A stretch of 64,000 nt of DNA from Sphagnum magellanicum (taxonomy: Eukaryota > Streptophyta > Sphagnopsida > Sphagnales > Sphagnaceae): NCBI GenBank assembly GCA_021904315.1, contig CM038920.1, forward strand, positions 6,696,001 through 6,760,000, read 5' to 3'. Numbering within the stretch: the first letter of the stretch is position 1; every line of letters begins with the position of its first letter. A model generated the notes under the pieces. That model was not told the origin of the DNA and did no database searches. It saw only the letters and a program-made list of their open reading frames with translations. Shown piece by piece: positions 12,527-24,430 of the stretch. The translations under genes and the position numbers were made by a program.

Positions 12527-15308
12527 GCTTTCCCACTGGAAGGAGAGGGAATAGCGTCCAAAGAAAAACACTACTACCCTCTGGAGTCTAGAAACACAAA
12601 ACTCACACAAAGGCAATGCAGCAATAGCACAAGCAAGAAAGCGACTAAAAAAACCTTTGTGAATTCGAAAACACAATCACGAAAGAAAGAAAGAAAGCCA
12701 CTCTGTTGAAGCAAAACACAAAATGACTCTCTTCGAACTCACACAAACACCACTACAGTGAAAAGCTCCCCACACAAACAAACAAACAAACAAACAAGCA
12801 GTAAGAAGAGGCGAAGACAGAAAAACTGCCAATTTTGACCCCCAAAAAACACAGAAAAGTCTCAAATTTGGGATCAATTTGAAGCGCAGCACGCAGCAAA
12901 AACAACAGGAACCAAAAGCCAGAGAAAAACCGCAAACGCTCCGCGAGAATCACGACCAAATGGAGGCGATAAAAATGGCAGCGAACTGGAGCTTCTCCAA
13001 AGGAGCCGTTGGCGACAGGGGCTATGCTTGTGGGCGCCTGAGTTGGTTTGAAAATCGAGGGATGTGGACCGTCGATTGTGGCGGAATGGGTGAACGAGAT
13101 GTGCGCGCGTTGTGTCTGGGTTCATGCTCGGTACCGCCACCCCCGCATTTCACTTTATCAACACCAATAACTCTTCTCTTGGATGAGAAACCAATGAAAA
13201 TGAAATTTCTCATCCGAGAGAACGTACTTCGTCTACTGTACCCAATTTTTTCAAAGTTGACGTATCAAATAACTCATTCTTTGGATGAGAAATCATAGAA
13301 GGGATTCCCTTTTCTATATAACCTTTAAAGTCTTATTATTATTATTATTATTATTTAAATCTCTTGGATGAAAATCCCTAACAAGGATGGTTTTCTTGGG
13401 AGTTTTCCTATACACAACATGCCCATGAAGCCAAGGTGGCACCTCCTCCTCCTCCTCCTCTTCTTCATAGTTGATTGCTGAAGAGTTGAACTTTGCCAAC
13501 ATTACTTTTTTAAAAGGAGTTTGGGGTGGCTACATGGCAATTTTCATGCAAGCTACAATATGAGCAATTTGATTAATAATATGAGAATTAGTTAATTTAG
13601 AATATTCTAAAACATAATTCATAACACAAATTGAGAATTGAAACTATTCTAAAACACACCAAAAAAAAAAACATAATAACTCCAAAGTTACCATAATGAA
13701 ATGATTTTTTTTCAAGAAACTAATTATTCATTTTCTTAATGTGGTTGTTGTTGATGAGACCAAGCAAGGCCTATGGATTGATTGTCAAGGGATGCTCTCT
13801 TTGGGATTGATCTAGTGTTGCATTATATGAGTACTTCCATTGCTTGAAGCTACATCATTGATTAGTGTATATGGCAAAACATTTTCCATCAATAAAATTT
13901 GCTAGAGTTAAAAATATTTCATTCTAAAATTTGCACACGGGCTTCATTATCTCTCACTAATCATCTTATAAGACTCTAGCTCAAAACATACATCTATTAC
14001 AATGTAAGAAAATCACATGAAAAACATGCAATCTTGCAATAGTATGATTCATTCCCCCTCAATTCACATCATTTAGCCTAAAAGCCTGGGTTTTAGGATT
14101 AAGGTGCACAATAGACCATTGATAATTTGCATCTCGACAAGTTACTTCAATTGAGTTCCATAAGAAACTTTGAAATTAGGTCTTTATGTACATGCTAAGC
14201 AATCTCAATTGATTCATGAATATTATGGAAGCAAAGTATGCAAGGAAATCGTAGATATACTGGATCAAACACTGGATCAAAGACTCTTTGGATTGCAAGC
14301 TTGAAACCCATAGCTCAATCCAAGGACATTGCTGTGAGAATCTTACCTTCAGCAGCAACACAGCACAGGAGCTTTTACAGCAAGGTCTTTCAATGCACAA
14401 ATTGGATTGTTTCCCAACTCGGATTAGTCACAAGCAAAACGTGCAAGAGTTGAAAATTGCCAGTTCCTTGCACAAGCAAAACTCACAAGTGGCATTGAGA
14501 TTGCCAGTTAGTTCCTTGCACAAAGCTTTTGGAAGATTGTGAGAACCAGTAGTTTGCCATGCTTGAAGCAAACAACAACCTGGGTAAGACATTCATTATT
14601 GGATGCCTTTTACTTTTTAAAGGTTATGGACTTCTACAGTCCAGAGCACCACACTCGCATGGTGGAATTCAATAGTCTGCACCACCCCAAGAATCGGAGG
14701 ATAAAAGAACCTGAATTTCATGGAAGCCATGAATCATTTGCAGTTGTACAATCTCCACAATATACAACCATCGCTACAGAATTTGACCTCTCTACTGAGG
14801 CAATAAATATCGTTGTTATGTTGTGCAACATTGCACCTACAGATCATAGGTCAGATTCATGGGTATGTTAATGGCTATTCTACGGACAACTAAGGTATGA
14901 TCCCTGACCTAGTTCTACAAAAAATTTGCTTCCCAGATATGGTTGTCTTGTCGGTTCTTCTTCTCAGATGCAAGTGCTTGCAAGGTGTTGTTGTCTTGTC
15001 TTTTGAGCCTTCTTGCTTTGTGCAGCAGACTGCACACAAAGTCTATGGCAAAAAAAGGCTACAACACCAAGCTTGTGAGACTTGCAAGTTGAATCATCTT
15101 GGAGGGAGGATATACACAGACACAAGGTCATAGAAAGGTCAGACAAAAGCTGATACCTGGATGTATATGGTCCTCCCTTGCAAGTTGACAACCCAAAGCT
15201 CTCCCTTTGCAAAAGAGAAGAGATAAAAAATCCTCATGTGTTGGTGGTGATGTTGCAGGGAAACTTTTTTCTAGTCTTTAGTCAATCGTGATCCTGGCTG
15301 TCAGATTC
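12527..15308. other. Promoter side of the 1159-aa gene and 3' flank of the GT47 gene
   Basis: Both neighbours run on the minus strand, so the right part is downstream of GT47 and the left part upstream of the next gene. Simple repeats are an AAAC run at about 12773-12796, an ATT run at about 13333-13354 and a CTC run at about 13443-13458 (partly CCT/CTT). No TATA box could be assigned with confidence. Open frames at 14.2-15.1 kb show nothing recognisable. Confidence 0.5.
13174..13222. repeat. Short hairpin, arms TTCTCTTGGATGAGAAA
   Basis: The left arm 13174-13190 and right arm 13206-13222 are reverse complements at 16 of 17 positions, with a 15-bp loop. Related copies of the CTTGGATGAGAAA core recur near 13281 and 13363, so this is a small local repeat family. 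Confidence 0.7.
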
Positions 15309-17890
15309 TTAGTGTGGTGGTGAAGCTGAACCTGATTTTCCAAGAACATGATCGATGATGATATCAAATGCGTCTTTGGACTCCATCCACTTGTACCCAG
15401 GTTTGGCATACACAAGGCCTGGAATCATCCCAACTATTGTTTGCTGCATATTCTTCACCCTTGTCGACGAAATGCTTGCAAGCATCTCAATGACATTGTC
15501 TCCATTCTCCTGCACCTGTTGCAGAAGAAAGATAAATTGAACACATGGTACAGAAAGAATACTTGAGGACCAAAGAAACCCTAGATGTAGGTTTCCAAGT
15601 GTTCAAAAGGAGGAGGTCTAGATTGCTGCTGCCCCCATTTCCTTTGAAAATCTTTTCTCTCATCAATGGCAAAGAGGACAGACAAACAACAATTCAGTGG
15701 CATGTTCTGAAGAAGACCCACAATGGCAAAATCCTTTTGCCCTATGAGGACAGTCTACAAACTTCTCTCCTGTACAGAATGCTTGAGGACCAAAGAAATC
15801 CTAGAGGTAGGTTTCCAAGTCTTCAAAAGCTGGAGCTCCAGATTGCTGCTGCAGCTGTTGTTTTCTTGCAAATGCTTTTTCTTGTCAATGGCAAAGACGA
15901 CAGACAAACAGCAGTGTGGTGGCAGCATGCTCTGTAGAAGAGACACAAAGGCAAAATCCTTTTGCCCTATGAGGACAGACTAAGAGGTCCAGAGTACAAA
16001 CTTCTTTACAGGATTTTGGTAAGGTGGTGGTATGGAGAATTCAGAAGCTGTCTAAGAGAGAGTTCAAGCTTTATTTTGTTTCTGGGAAGTAGCAAGAATG
16101 ATAGTGAAGAAGATAAAGCGCACAAACAAACTTCCATCTCAGGCTAAGAGATAGCAGCTGCAGCAATTGCAACGGAGAACAGAGTAGGGGAAATAGGGTT
16201 TTGCTTCCAGAGAGACAGAGAGAGACAGAGAGACAGAGAGTTTGAAGACCATGCATGCAGAAGGCTTACTTGATTCTCGTTGATGAAGACGGAGTAGGAG
16301 CTTCCATTCCTGGGCAGATGCCACAAATACTGCGCATATGCAGAATCGTTGCTGAAGAAAACAGGGATGCAACCAGCCACAAGGCAATCGAAGATCCCCT
16401 TGCGAGTGGGACTGTCGCCGGGGGGTTGCAGACAGAAGACGGAGCGAAGAAACAGACCCGTGACGTACTGAGGATTCTTAGGGCAGCTGATTTTGCTGCA
16501 ATCCAAGAGAGTGCAATTCTCGGATTCCATGCACTGATGCAGCAACGTCCCACGCAGCTTGCCGTTGAACTCGACCTTGCGCGGCGCTCCAGCGAAAGAT
16601 ACCAGATTGTCGCGACTAGATTCTGTCACCACCGTTTGCCATGCCTTCACATCCGCGTCTGTCTCTGGGTGGAAACTGGTCGGGTAGGGAATCCCGATCA
16701 TCGTCGTGCTGGGTGCATAGGGATCGCGCTCGATCAAGAGCTTGGTCATGTTGCCGAGCTCTGGGTCATGGAGCATGGCGATGCCCCACTCGTTGGTCGC
16801 ATCCTTGCGTAAGAAATCCCATACCACGCGTCCCAGTACCAAGACGTGATCTGCTCCTTGTCTCCGTCTCCACTCCGGTTGCCCCAGCAACCAGCCCACG
16901 AATTTCAAGCTCAGCTTGTCCCGCACTTGCACCAGCGGATTGAACAAGTTGCGCGCAACGTCGAGTCCCACGTAGTAGGGAAGGTACAAAGCGGAAGCTA
17001 GCGATGGGTCTTCTGTGAGACACTCGTAGAGCTTCATGCGCTCGTGAACCATGACTTCTAGTGCAAATTGATCCGTCTGGTACCACAGCTTCGGCGAAAA
17101 AAAATCCACAGACTTCGAGGAGGAAGAGGAGGAGCTGCTGCTGCTGTTGTTTCCCTGTGCAATTGTGGAAGAAGAAGAAGGAGAAGAAGAAGAATTCAGC
17201 TACCAGATTGCTGCCATGATACACAGAAGACTTCGCAGCTCAGAGAAGAAGATTGTGAACAACTATGGAGATGTGAAGAACTCGTACCTCGTGGGCAGTT
17301 GCAACACTAGTGACGATGGGATCGCCGAGGCCTTTGTTCATAAGAGTGTTGCATACTGTGGGCCAGATGGTGCGACCATCGCAGTACTCCTCGATAAGAG
17401 CCGAGTTGAAAAGCTCAGGCAAAGCGTATATGTGAATGTATCTGCCAGCACAAGCCTCTTGCTCCTGCTGCTGCTGCAGAACCTCAGCTTGATTCAACTC
17501 CTTTTCTAAGCCTGATCCTGCTGCTGCTGCTCCTCCTGTTGCTGCTTTGGGTGCCGGCGAAGAAGGTGGTACAAGAAGGTGGTGCTTCGAAGAAGCTGCA
17601 TTGTTGGTGGTTGCAGCATAATCATACCACATGGTGTTCAATAGCGTGCTCTCTTGGAACCCAAGAGCTGCATACATAGCCATCACGATTGCCAGTGCCA
17701 CCAGAGTCAGAGAGACGATCCACTTCACAATTTGCATTGCCGTGTGCCGCAAGGGTTTGGCCGCGGCGCAAGGAGCAGCAGCAGCAGCTGGCTTATTATT
17801 ACTCAGCTCCTGGACCGACTGAGCTGAGAAGAACATGTCAAGAAGAAGGTTGCGAGACGACACTTTCATGCCAGGGTCATGTGCCGGCAT
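15309..17890 (-). CDS. GT47 exostosin-family glycosyltransferase (xyloglucan galactosyltransferase-like)
   Basis: Three exons on the minus strand, 17890-17288, 17154-16270 and 15515-15309, all phase 0, give 564 residues ending at TAA (15309-15311). The protein is a type II Golgi membrane enzyme by layout: a short basic N-tail, one span near residues 54-78 (IVKWIVSLTLVALAIVMAMY), a low-complexity stem, then an exostosin domain from about residue 150 (CAGRYIHIYALPELFN). Family landmarks are WYQTDQFALE, LYLPYYVGLD, a conserved WDF, GIPYPTSFHP, LVSFAGAPR (about 385-393), FCLQPPGDSPTRKGIFD (about 441) and AGCIPVFF. These match the MUR3/KATAMARI1 clade, which adds galactose to xyloglucan. A Ser run of about 10 residues opens exon 2. 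Length compares with roughly 620 for Arabidopsis MUR3. Which GT47 subclade and sugar it uses cannot be fixed from motifs alone. The upstream Met at 17890 was chosen; a second Met lies seven residues inside. Confidence 0.93.
15548..15995. repeat. Tandem duplication, about 220 bp, in GT47 intron 2
   Basis: Two diverged copies stand head to tail in the 754-bp intron 15516-16269. CTTGAGGACCAAAGAAA starts at 15562 and again at 15782 (220 bp apart). CCTTTTGCCCTATGAGGACAG starts near 15733 and again near 15958. The duplication makes up more than half of the intron. Confidence 0.9.
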
Positions 17891-18449
17891 GATGCCTCTC
17901 TTCTAGCCCTTAATGATCAATCCCAGCAGCTGTGAGCTTCTTCTTCTTCTTCTTCTTCTTCAAGCACCAAACCATGAACCAGATACTTCCATGGAGTACC
18001 TGAATGAGGTTGTTCTCCGATCATGAATCCAGAGCAACGACACTAAGACTTTCTGATCCACAAACTCTTTACAGGGAATTTCCTGAATTAGAAAGCAAAA
18101 TACACAAGAAGATATCTCCTGGAAAGCCGGAGTTCTGAAGCTGCACGAAGCTGCTGCAGATGAGATTGAAGATGAATCCTGGAACTTCCAAACCACCCAT
18201 CAAAACTCTGCCTCTGTCTCTGTCTCTCTCTAGTGAATCTGCAATTCTACAGCTGCAGGAAGCTGTTGCAGATGAGATTGAAGATGAATCCTGGAACTTC
18301 CAAACCACCCATCAAAAGCACTGTAAAGGCTTCTACCAAAATCAAAACTACTGCAATTTCTATTGAAATTTTTTCGTGGACAACAGAAATAAATAAAAAT
18401 CAATCCAAGTCTAAGAAGTTCTTCACAAAACTCCGGCTTTGAAAGCACC
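17891..18449. other. Upstream region and probable 5' leader of the GT47 gene
   Basis: Lies just upstream (higher coordinates) of the GT47 start on the minus strand. It opens with a TTC microsatellite at about 17939-17962 and carries the 112-bp tandem duplication listed separately. Small minus-strand frames within the two repeat copies would encode near-identical peptides, but they have no sign of being genes. No TATA box assigned. Confidence 0.45.
18136..18316. repeat. 112-bp-period tandem duplication upstream of GT47
   Basis: A block of about 65 bp beginning near GAAGCTG and containing GATGAGATTGAAGATGAATC occurs twice, at about 18145-18203 and 18257-18315, exactly 112 bp apart. The intervening sequence is a pyrimidine-rich CTCTGTCTCTGTCTC run. 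Confidence 0.9.
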
Positions 18450-18989
18450 AGACTTATTATAGAAGAGAGTTCCGGGGATGATGCAAAATTTCTACAACAA
18501 AGAAAGCTTCAGCTCATAATTCTGTCCAACAACTAACCAAAAACCCCCCAAAACCCAAAAACCAAATCCAACTCCAAAACCACAAAAACACCCACCAAAG
18601 AAAAGAAAAAAAACTTTGAAACAAACTACAAAATCAACATCCTTTCAAAACAATTTCCATTTTGTGAGAAAGAGAGGAAGAGAGAGAGAGAGAGAGAGAG
18701 AGAGAAGGGGAATGTCATAAGTTATGTACAAAATGGGGTTTTTTTGGGTTGTTTCAGGGGTTTGCAAGTTTCAATAATTGAGTGACCCCCCTTCCCCCTC
18801 CCCCCCAAAATATGTGGTAAAGGGGAGTTTTAGGGTTTTGGGAATTTCTATTGGGGTCCCACCCAGCCCCCTTCCTCCCTCCCTTCCCACCTACCCACTG
18901 CAAATTTTGTTTGTTGCAAAAAGCTACTAGCCTACCTACATAGCTTTTGTGGTTGTGATAATAATAATAATAATAATAATTTAAGGCAA

Positions 18990-19420
18990 GCAAAATCAGG
19001 TTTGGTAGATTTGGTACATTAAATGAGGCATTTGGGCAAACTTTGTGTTTATGAAAAGGAGTTTTTTTTATTGTTTAATTTGGTACTTTTTAGCCTAGTT
19101 TTTTTGTTTTTGTAGATTTTTTTACATTAGTTGGTGTTGTTTGATTTACCATTTGGTGTATTTTTACATTAAATACTTAATTGGGCAACTTTACTTTTTT
19201 TTTTGCAACACTAGGTATTAGGCTATTGCTTGATGACATTTTGCCAAGTTTGGTAGAACTTTTACATTAAACACCTAATTGGGCACCTTTGTGCAACAAC
19301 TGTTGTTGTTTGATGACATTGCCTAGTTGGGGTATTTATTTTTAGGGTAAACACCTAAATTGAGCAATATTATGCAAAAAACAATTTTTTAATGCAACCA
19401 ATTGGGTGAGCACTAGGAAT
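18990..19420. repeat. Degenerate repeat cluster around TTTACATTAAACACCTAATT
   Basis: Versions of the motif ACATTAAA-ACCTAATTGGGCA occur near 19016, 19165, 19263 and 19344, each near a TTTGGTA or GATGACATTTTGCC element. Spacing falls from about 150 to 80 bp, so this is an old, eroded tandem array. Confidence 0.6.
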
Positions 19421-22400
19421 TATTATTTTTCCCCTTCCCAAACTTAATATTTGTATGCAAAATTTCTTTTTGATTTTTTAGGGAGCAAATGGGCAAATTT
19501 TTGAATCAAATACTTCCCTTCAAAGAACAAGGTTAATAGTGGCCCCTTCGTGAAAGGAGTACATGTAAAATGATGGATCATTATTGTCACTCCCGTAAGG
19601 AATTGACACCCACAAGTTGACAAAGAGGGAGGACTTTTGACAAATTAAGTACCTATAGGCAAACAAGGAAGTGGCTTGTGGGTGGCGGGGGGGGAGGGTA
19701 AAGACAACAATACAAAGAACAAAGCCAAGGAGATGATGAAAATCAAGGTAGAAAAATCAAAGAGATTGTGAAATGTAGCACATGTTGATTTTCTCTTAGT
19801 CGTGAGTGTATAATAACCTCAATAGTTTGAAATTATGTAAAACCTCCAAGGCTAAGAATATTGAGAGTTATGATTGGTTCATTGTTTCTTGCATCTATTT
19901 GAGACCTTTATATGTCATTTGGTACCATAATTTGGTACTTGAATGAATGAATAGTAAGGGAGTGTTTTGTTTTTGCCGTCTCTAGCATTTTATTTTTTTA
20001 ATAACTTTGTGTACTACGACCACCCACCATACATAAGAAGGGGGGATGAATAAAGTGCTAATAGATTCTTTCCTTTGCAAGCAAATGTTGTTGGATTTGA
20101 ATCAAAATTGAAAACATAATAAAGTATATTATTGAAGGCCCAAATATACTTCAAAGATCATTTCTTCATGTTTCAATATACTTTGTGGCACATGTGTGAC
20201 TTTTCTCAAATGTGAAGCTTTCAAATTCGACCTATTTGAAACTTCGAAGCAAGTTGGTAATGCATAATATGTTATGACAATTTATAGTATTATTATTTTC
20301 CATCCCGTCCTTCACCACATGTGCATTGGACTTTGCACACACTTTTGTCCATCATTAGAAGTCAAATGCAACGTTGTTGGGAACATGCCAAAGAAAACGA
20401 GTTTCCAACTCCACAAGTTGTGCATTTTTGCATAAGTTAGTAACAAATCGTTTAGATGACTTCGCAAGTAATTTTGTTTTGTTTTATCACTACCCAAAAT
20501 TCTACAATTCAGTTGCTTGGCCTCTTCTTCAAATAGCCTTGATGTGCTTTGTAAGTCACACTTTAGAACTATTACCTTTGGAGGCAAAATGTTAGTGTCT
20601 TCACAAGGTCTATGTACCATTGGGATGAATGGCAAACCCACCGGAGGAAACCAAAGTTGATCACTCATTGTCATCAAATCGGAATGGGAAGAACTCCAAG
20701 GGACACAATACATTTGGTGAATTGTGACCTCGTGAAAGGAGCATCCATGCTCACATTAATTTTGTTGGATGTATGTGATTACATTGGATGAAATGGATGT
20801 CAATTTATGAATGTTGTGGACATCAATGGGGGTGAGTTTTAATGTACGAAACTACCAAAACTAACCAAAATGAATTTTTCCATGTATGAATTCATGGAGA
20901 ATACCATGGGAGGTCATTAATCTAGCCAAGGGTCTTAAATGCAGCCATTTCTTAGGGCCAAATTTGAGCATTTTTGGGTTGCAAATTGACCTCCCAAATT
21001 TGATGGAATCCTTTTTTCAGCCTTGGGGCTAATACAAGGCCACAAAGTTCAGCATTTATTAGTACTTGGGGCCAATTGAAAAGTTTTTTTTTTTCTATTT
21101 CAGCCTTCACTCCTAATGTAAAGCCCTTGGGGCCGATTTCAACTTTTGCACCAATAGGAATGCTGGATTTGGGTTGAACATTGGCCCTGACTCCTAGTGT
21201 AAAGCGGGCCTTAGTACCATAAACTTAATGGAGGGCCTTATAGTTTCATAATTGGGATGAAAGAAAAGGTTTTGAATTTTCTTTCTTTCTGTTTAATGTG
21301 TTAAAAAATAGATGGTTTTTCAAATTAAATTTTGAGCAAATTATTGTTTTTGTCTACTATACCATCCTTTCACTCAAATCATGAATTGGGAGCATGAAGG
21401 CAAACAAGGTTATGTGACAAGGGCCTCAAATTTGTGATAAAGAAATTGAAATTAATGTTGCAAGAAATGTTTAGATACTTATTTAGAGGGAAAATGGTTG
21501 TAGAATATTTCATATAACAAATTCATAATGCCAACATGACGTGGAAATGGATTGGGTGCGTCTAGTGGATGAAACAAAAGCACTTGGATGAATTATTGAT
21601 GGATGCATGCAATCCATCAAAAGAAATGGCCATTGGGTCAATGTTGTGTAAATTGATGAGGGACAAGTATAATGGTTGAAATTCACCCAACAATTGAAAT
21701 TAACAAACGTTTCCCTCCTTCAACTCCACAGTATTCACCCATAGATCTTTGTTATACTAGTGAAATTTACTTTTTATCCACAAAATTTCATCCCAAATTG
21801 ATGTTTGTCATATTCGTATATTGAACAACATTCATTCCATGGAAGTTCATCCAATGTGGGCAGATTCACACATCAAAATTCATTTCATTAGGTGGATGAA
21901 ATCCATCCATCATGATTGCCGATTGATTTTACACCATTCATTCACTGACCTTCATTTGACAAAAATGTCTTAGTAACAATATACTTTGAATGGAAATCTT
22001 CTACAAGCCATAGTGCATAATTGAGAACTCAAAGTCACATTCATCCCTCAATTCATTTTAGTTGGGGTCAAGTCAATATTACTTATTATATTATACAACT
22101 AGTTGTACAATATTTTGGAATTTTTGGAAAATATATCGAAATTTGATTTAAATATAAAACCAATTTCCTAATTCCCACACCTATGAAATTTGGTGAAACA
22201 ATAATAATACATCCAAAACTAGAATTCACTAGCCATAGGTCTATACAAAAACAATAAACAAAAAATAGGTATATCGAATCAAATAAAATTCTATGCTTCA
22301 AACATGATTCTAAACCTTCAACTCCCAAAGTGAAAATGCATGTTGAGAATTTGTTCACCCATATTCTTCTTGACAACTTTTCATTTGAGAAAAGAAACTC

Positions 22401-24056
22401 CAAAAAAAAAAGTGCTGCAATGAATGAGCCTCACAAGCCATGCATCCTTTCTTTTGATAACAAAACCTAGGGAACACACTCTTTTGTTTATTTTCTTAAA
22501 CACGTAAGATAAAGGATTTTTTTTTAATACGCTATAAAATAATATATATTTTTTAAATCATTAAAATTGAAAATACCTTAAATATATATTTAGATATATT
22601 CTCATAATGAATTCTAAGCACTTTTATTTTCCATTTAAGTAAAATAATATTATCTTTTTAATGAATTAGTTCCATCATATTATTTTTTCATGTCATTCGA
22701 AAGAAAATAAAATCAAAGTGACTTCTCTCGAAAAAAAAAAAAAAAAAACTTCTTAGCCTAACAACCCATTGTGAATTTGAACGATTTGCGGTTTGAGAAT
22801 ACTAGTCAATTGTTGTGGATCCACATGCAACTTTTCTCCGTGCATGGTACAAGATTTGGTGTGGAATATGACCTACTACCTCAAGAGAGAGAATTCGGTG
22901 ATTGATGGAGCAATGAAACCTGCTCAAATTCCATCAGTTTGGCACACAACTGATTGCCTCTAGAGTCCCAGAGTCTCTGTGCTTCACTGTAAAGCAAATG
23001 TTGTTGTTGAGCAAGGTACTTCTCATGATAGGTAAACAGCACCAGCTCTTCACACATAATTGACTTTGTCTCTCATCATCATCCATGTTCACAAATTTTC
23101 ATAGCATATGTTGTGTGTACTTAAAAGCTTTCTAGGAGTCTCTCCCCCTTTGAATTCCACATGCAAATTTTCAGATCCATTTGCTGCTAGCACTATACAC
23201 AAGATCTGAAGTTGGGAGCTGTGTGATCGATGAATGACTTGCTGTGGACTTGTGTCTTTAGAAAGCAGCTTGCTTTCACTAATAACTTATCCCCACCCAA
23301 TTTCAGAATGGCGAATCAAGAGCAAGTGTTAAATTGTGTTGATGACTTTTGTCAATCTTAAAATATTAAGCAAAAATGTTGATCCACACCCATTTCATTA
23401 AGCATGTTGAGCAAAATTTTATTAATCTTTGTTCAAAATATTATGTGTGATGTGTTGGTGGAGATGCCACTATAAGAATTACATAACTTTTTTCAATTAG
23501 AAAAATCAATCAAAAAGATTTTCTCTTTGCCCTCTCTCTTCAACTTGAACGAACAAAGTGTCATTTTGGACATGTTTGTTTTGACTAATGTCATTTTGAT
23601 CAAGTGATCATGGATGTTTCTTAAAATGATTAGTTGTCATTAGTGAATTAGGTTATCATTGTATTACATCTTTGAAAATGACATGACATTTTTTTTTTTA
23701 AAAGTAAGTAAATAAATATCTTCTTACACTCTACTCACGATCATATGTTTATGATACACACATACATTTTACACATCACCATACAAAAAATTTGTGTACA
23801 TGATTCACATGAGTTTGAACCAAAGATCTTATTAAAAGCATGCCAATGCCTTTGTTATCAAGTTACACAACTTTTTGTTAATAAAAAATGTGCAAATTTT
23901 CTAATAATATTCTTAACTATAAAACCAATAAAAAATCCCAAAATTGACACACCTTTTTTTTTAATTTTAAATAAAAGAAATAAAAATATAATGTTGAAAG
24001 TTTATTCAAAGATCTGTTGAATAAAATCAACATATCATATAAATGTTTAAGTGGGG

Positions 24057-24075
24057 TTTTTTTTTTTTTTTTTTT
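24057..24075. repeat. T(19) tract
   Basis: A run of 19 T follows GTGGGG. It may be an eroded retroposon tail on the minus strand, but no element body was recognised beside it. Confidence 0.7.
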
Positions 24076-24162
24076 AAACACAAATCATCATCAAATTCAA
24101 ACATGTTAATTTATGATTCTTCCAATTAAAATTCTAGTCATTGGATGATTGAAATTTAATTG

Positions 24163-24430
24163 GAAGGTAAGTAAGTACATAAGATAGGGTAAGTAGGTTA
24201 TTATGTTAAGTAGGGTTGATAAGTGGGTAGGTTGTTAAGGTAAATACATATATAGGTAAGGTAGGTAGGTTATTATGGTAAGTAAATAGGGTTGAATAAG
24301 TGGGTAGGTTGTTAAGGTAAATACATATAAAGGTAAGGTAGGTAGGTTATTATGGTAAGTAAATAGGGTTGAATAAGTGGGTAGGTTGTTAAGATAGGTA
24401 CATATATAGGTAGGGTATGTAGATAGGGTG
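24163..24430. repeat. 77-bp tandem repeat, about 3.3 copies
   Basis: GGGTAGGTTGTTAAG recurs at 24225, 24302 and 24379, an exact 77-bp period. The unit is itself built from GTAG/GTAA tetramers (GGTAAGGTAGGTAGGTTATT) and copies differ by only a few bases, so the amplification is fairly recent. Confidence 0.93.

Larger units (their letters stand above)
18450..24162. other. Gene-free AT-rich region with simple and diverged repeats
   Basis: Contains a GA microsatellite (about 18680-18705), an ATA run (about 18957-18981) and a diverged repeat cluster (listed separately). A 133-residue open frame on the minus strand (20312-20713) matches nothing I know. An A-tract lies near 22732-22748. I see no conserved protein or RNA gene. 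Confidence 0.5.

Noticed and set aside
16255-16943. Plus-strand open frame of 185 codons
   Set aside because: It is antisense to the conserved GT47 exon, which carries the family motifs.
20312-20713. 133-residue minus-strand open frame
   Set aside because: No recognisable domain, no splice-supported neighbours, AT-rich repeat setting. Not called as a gene.
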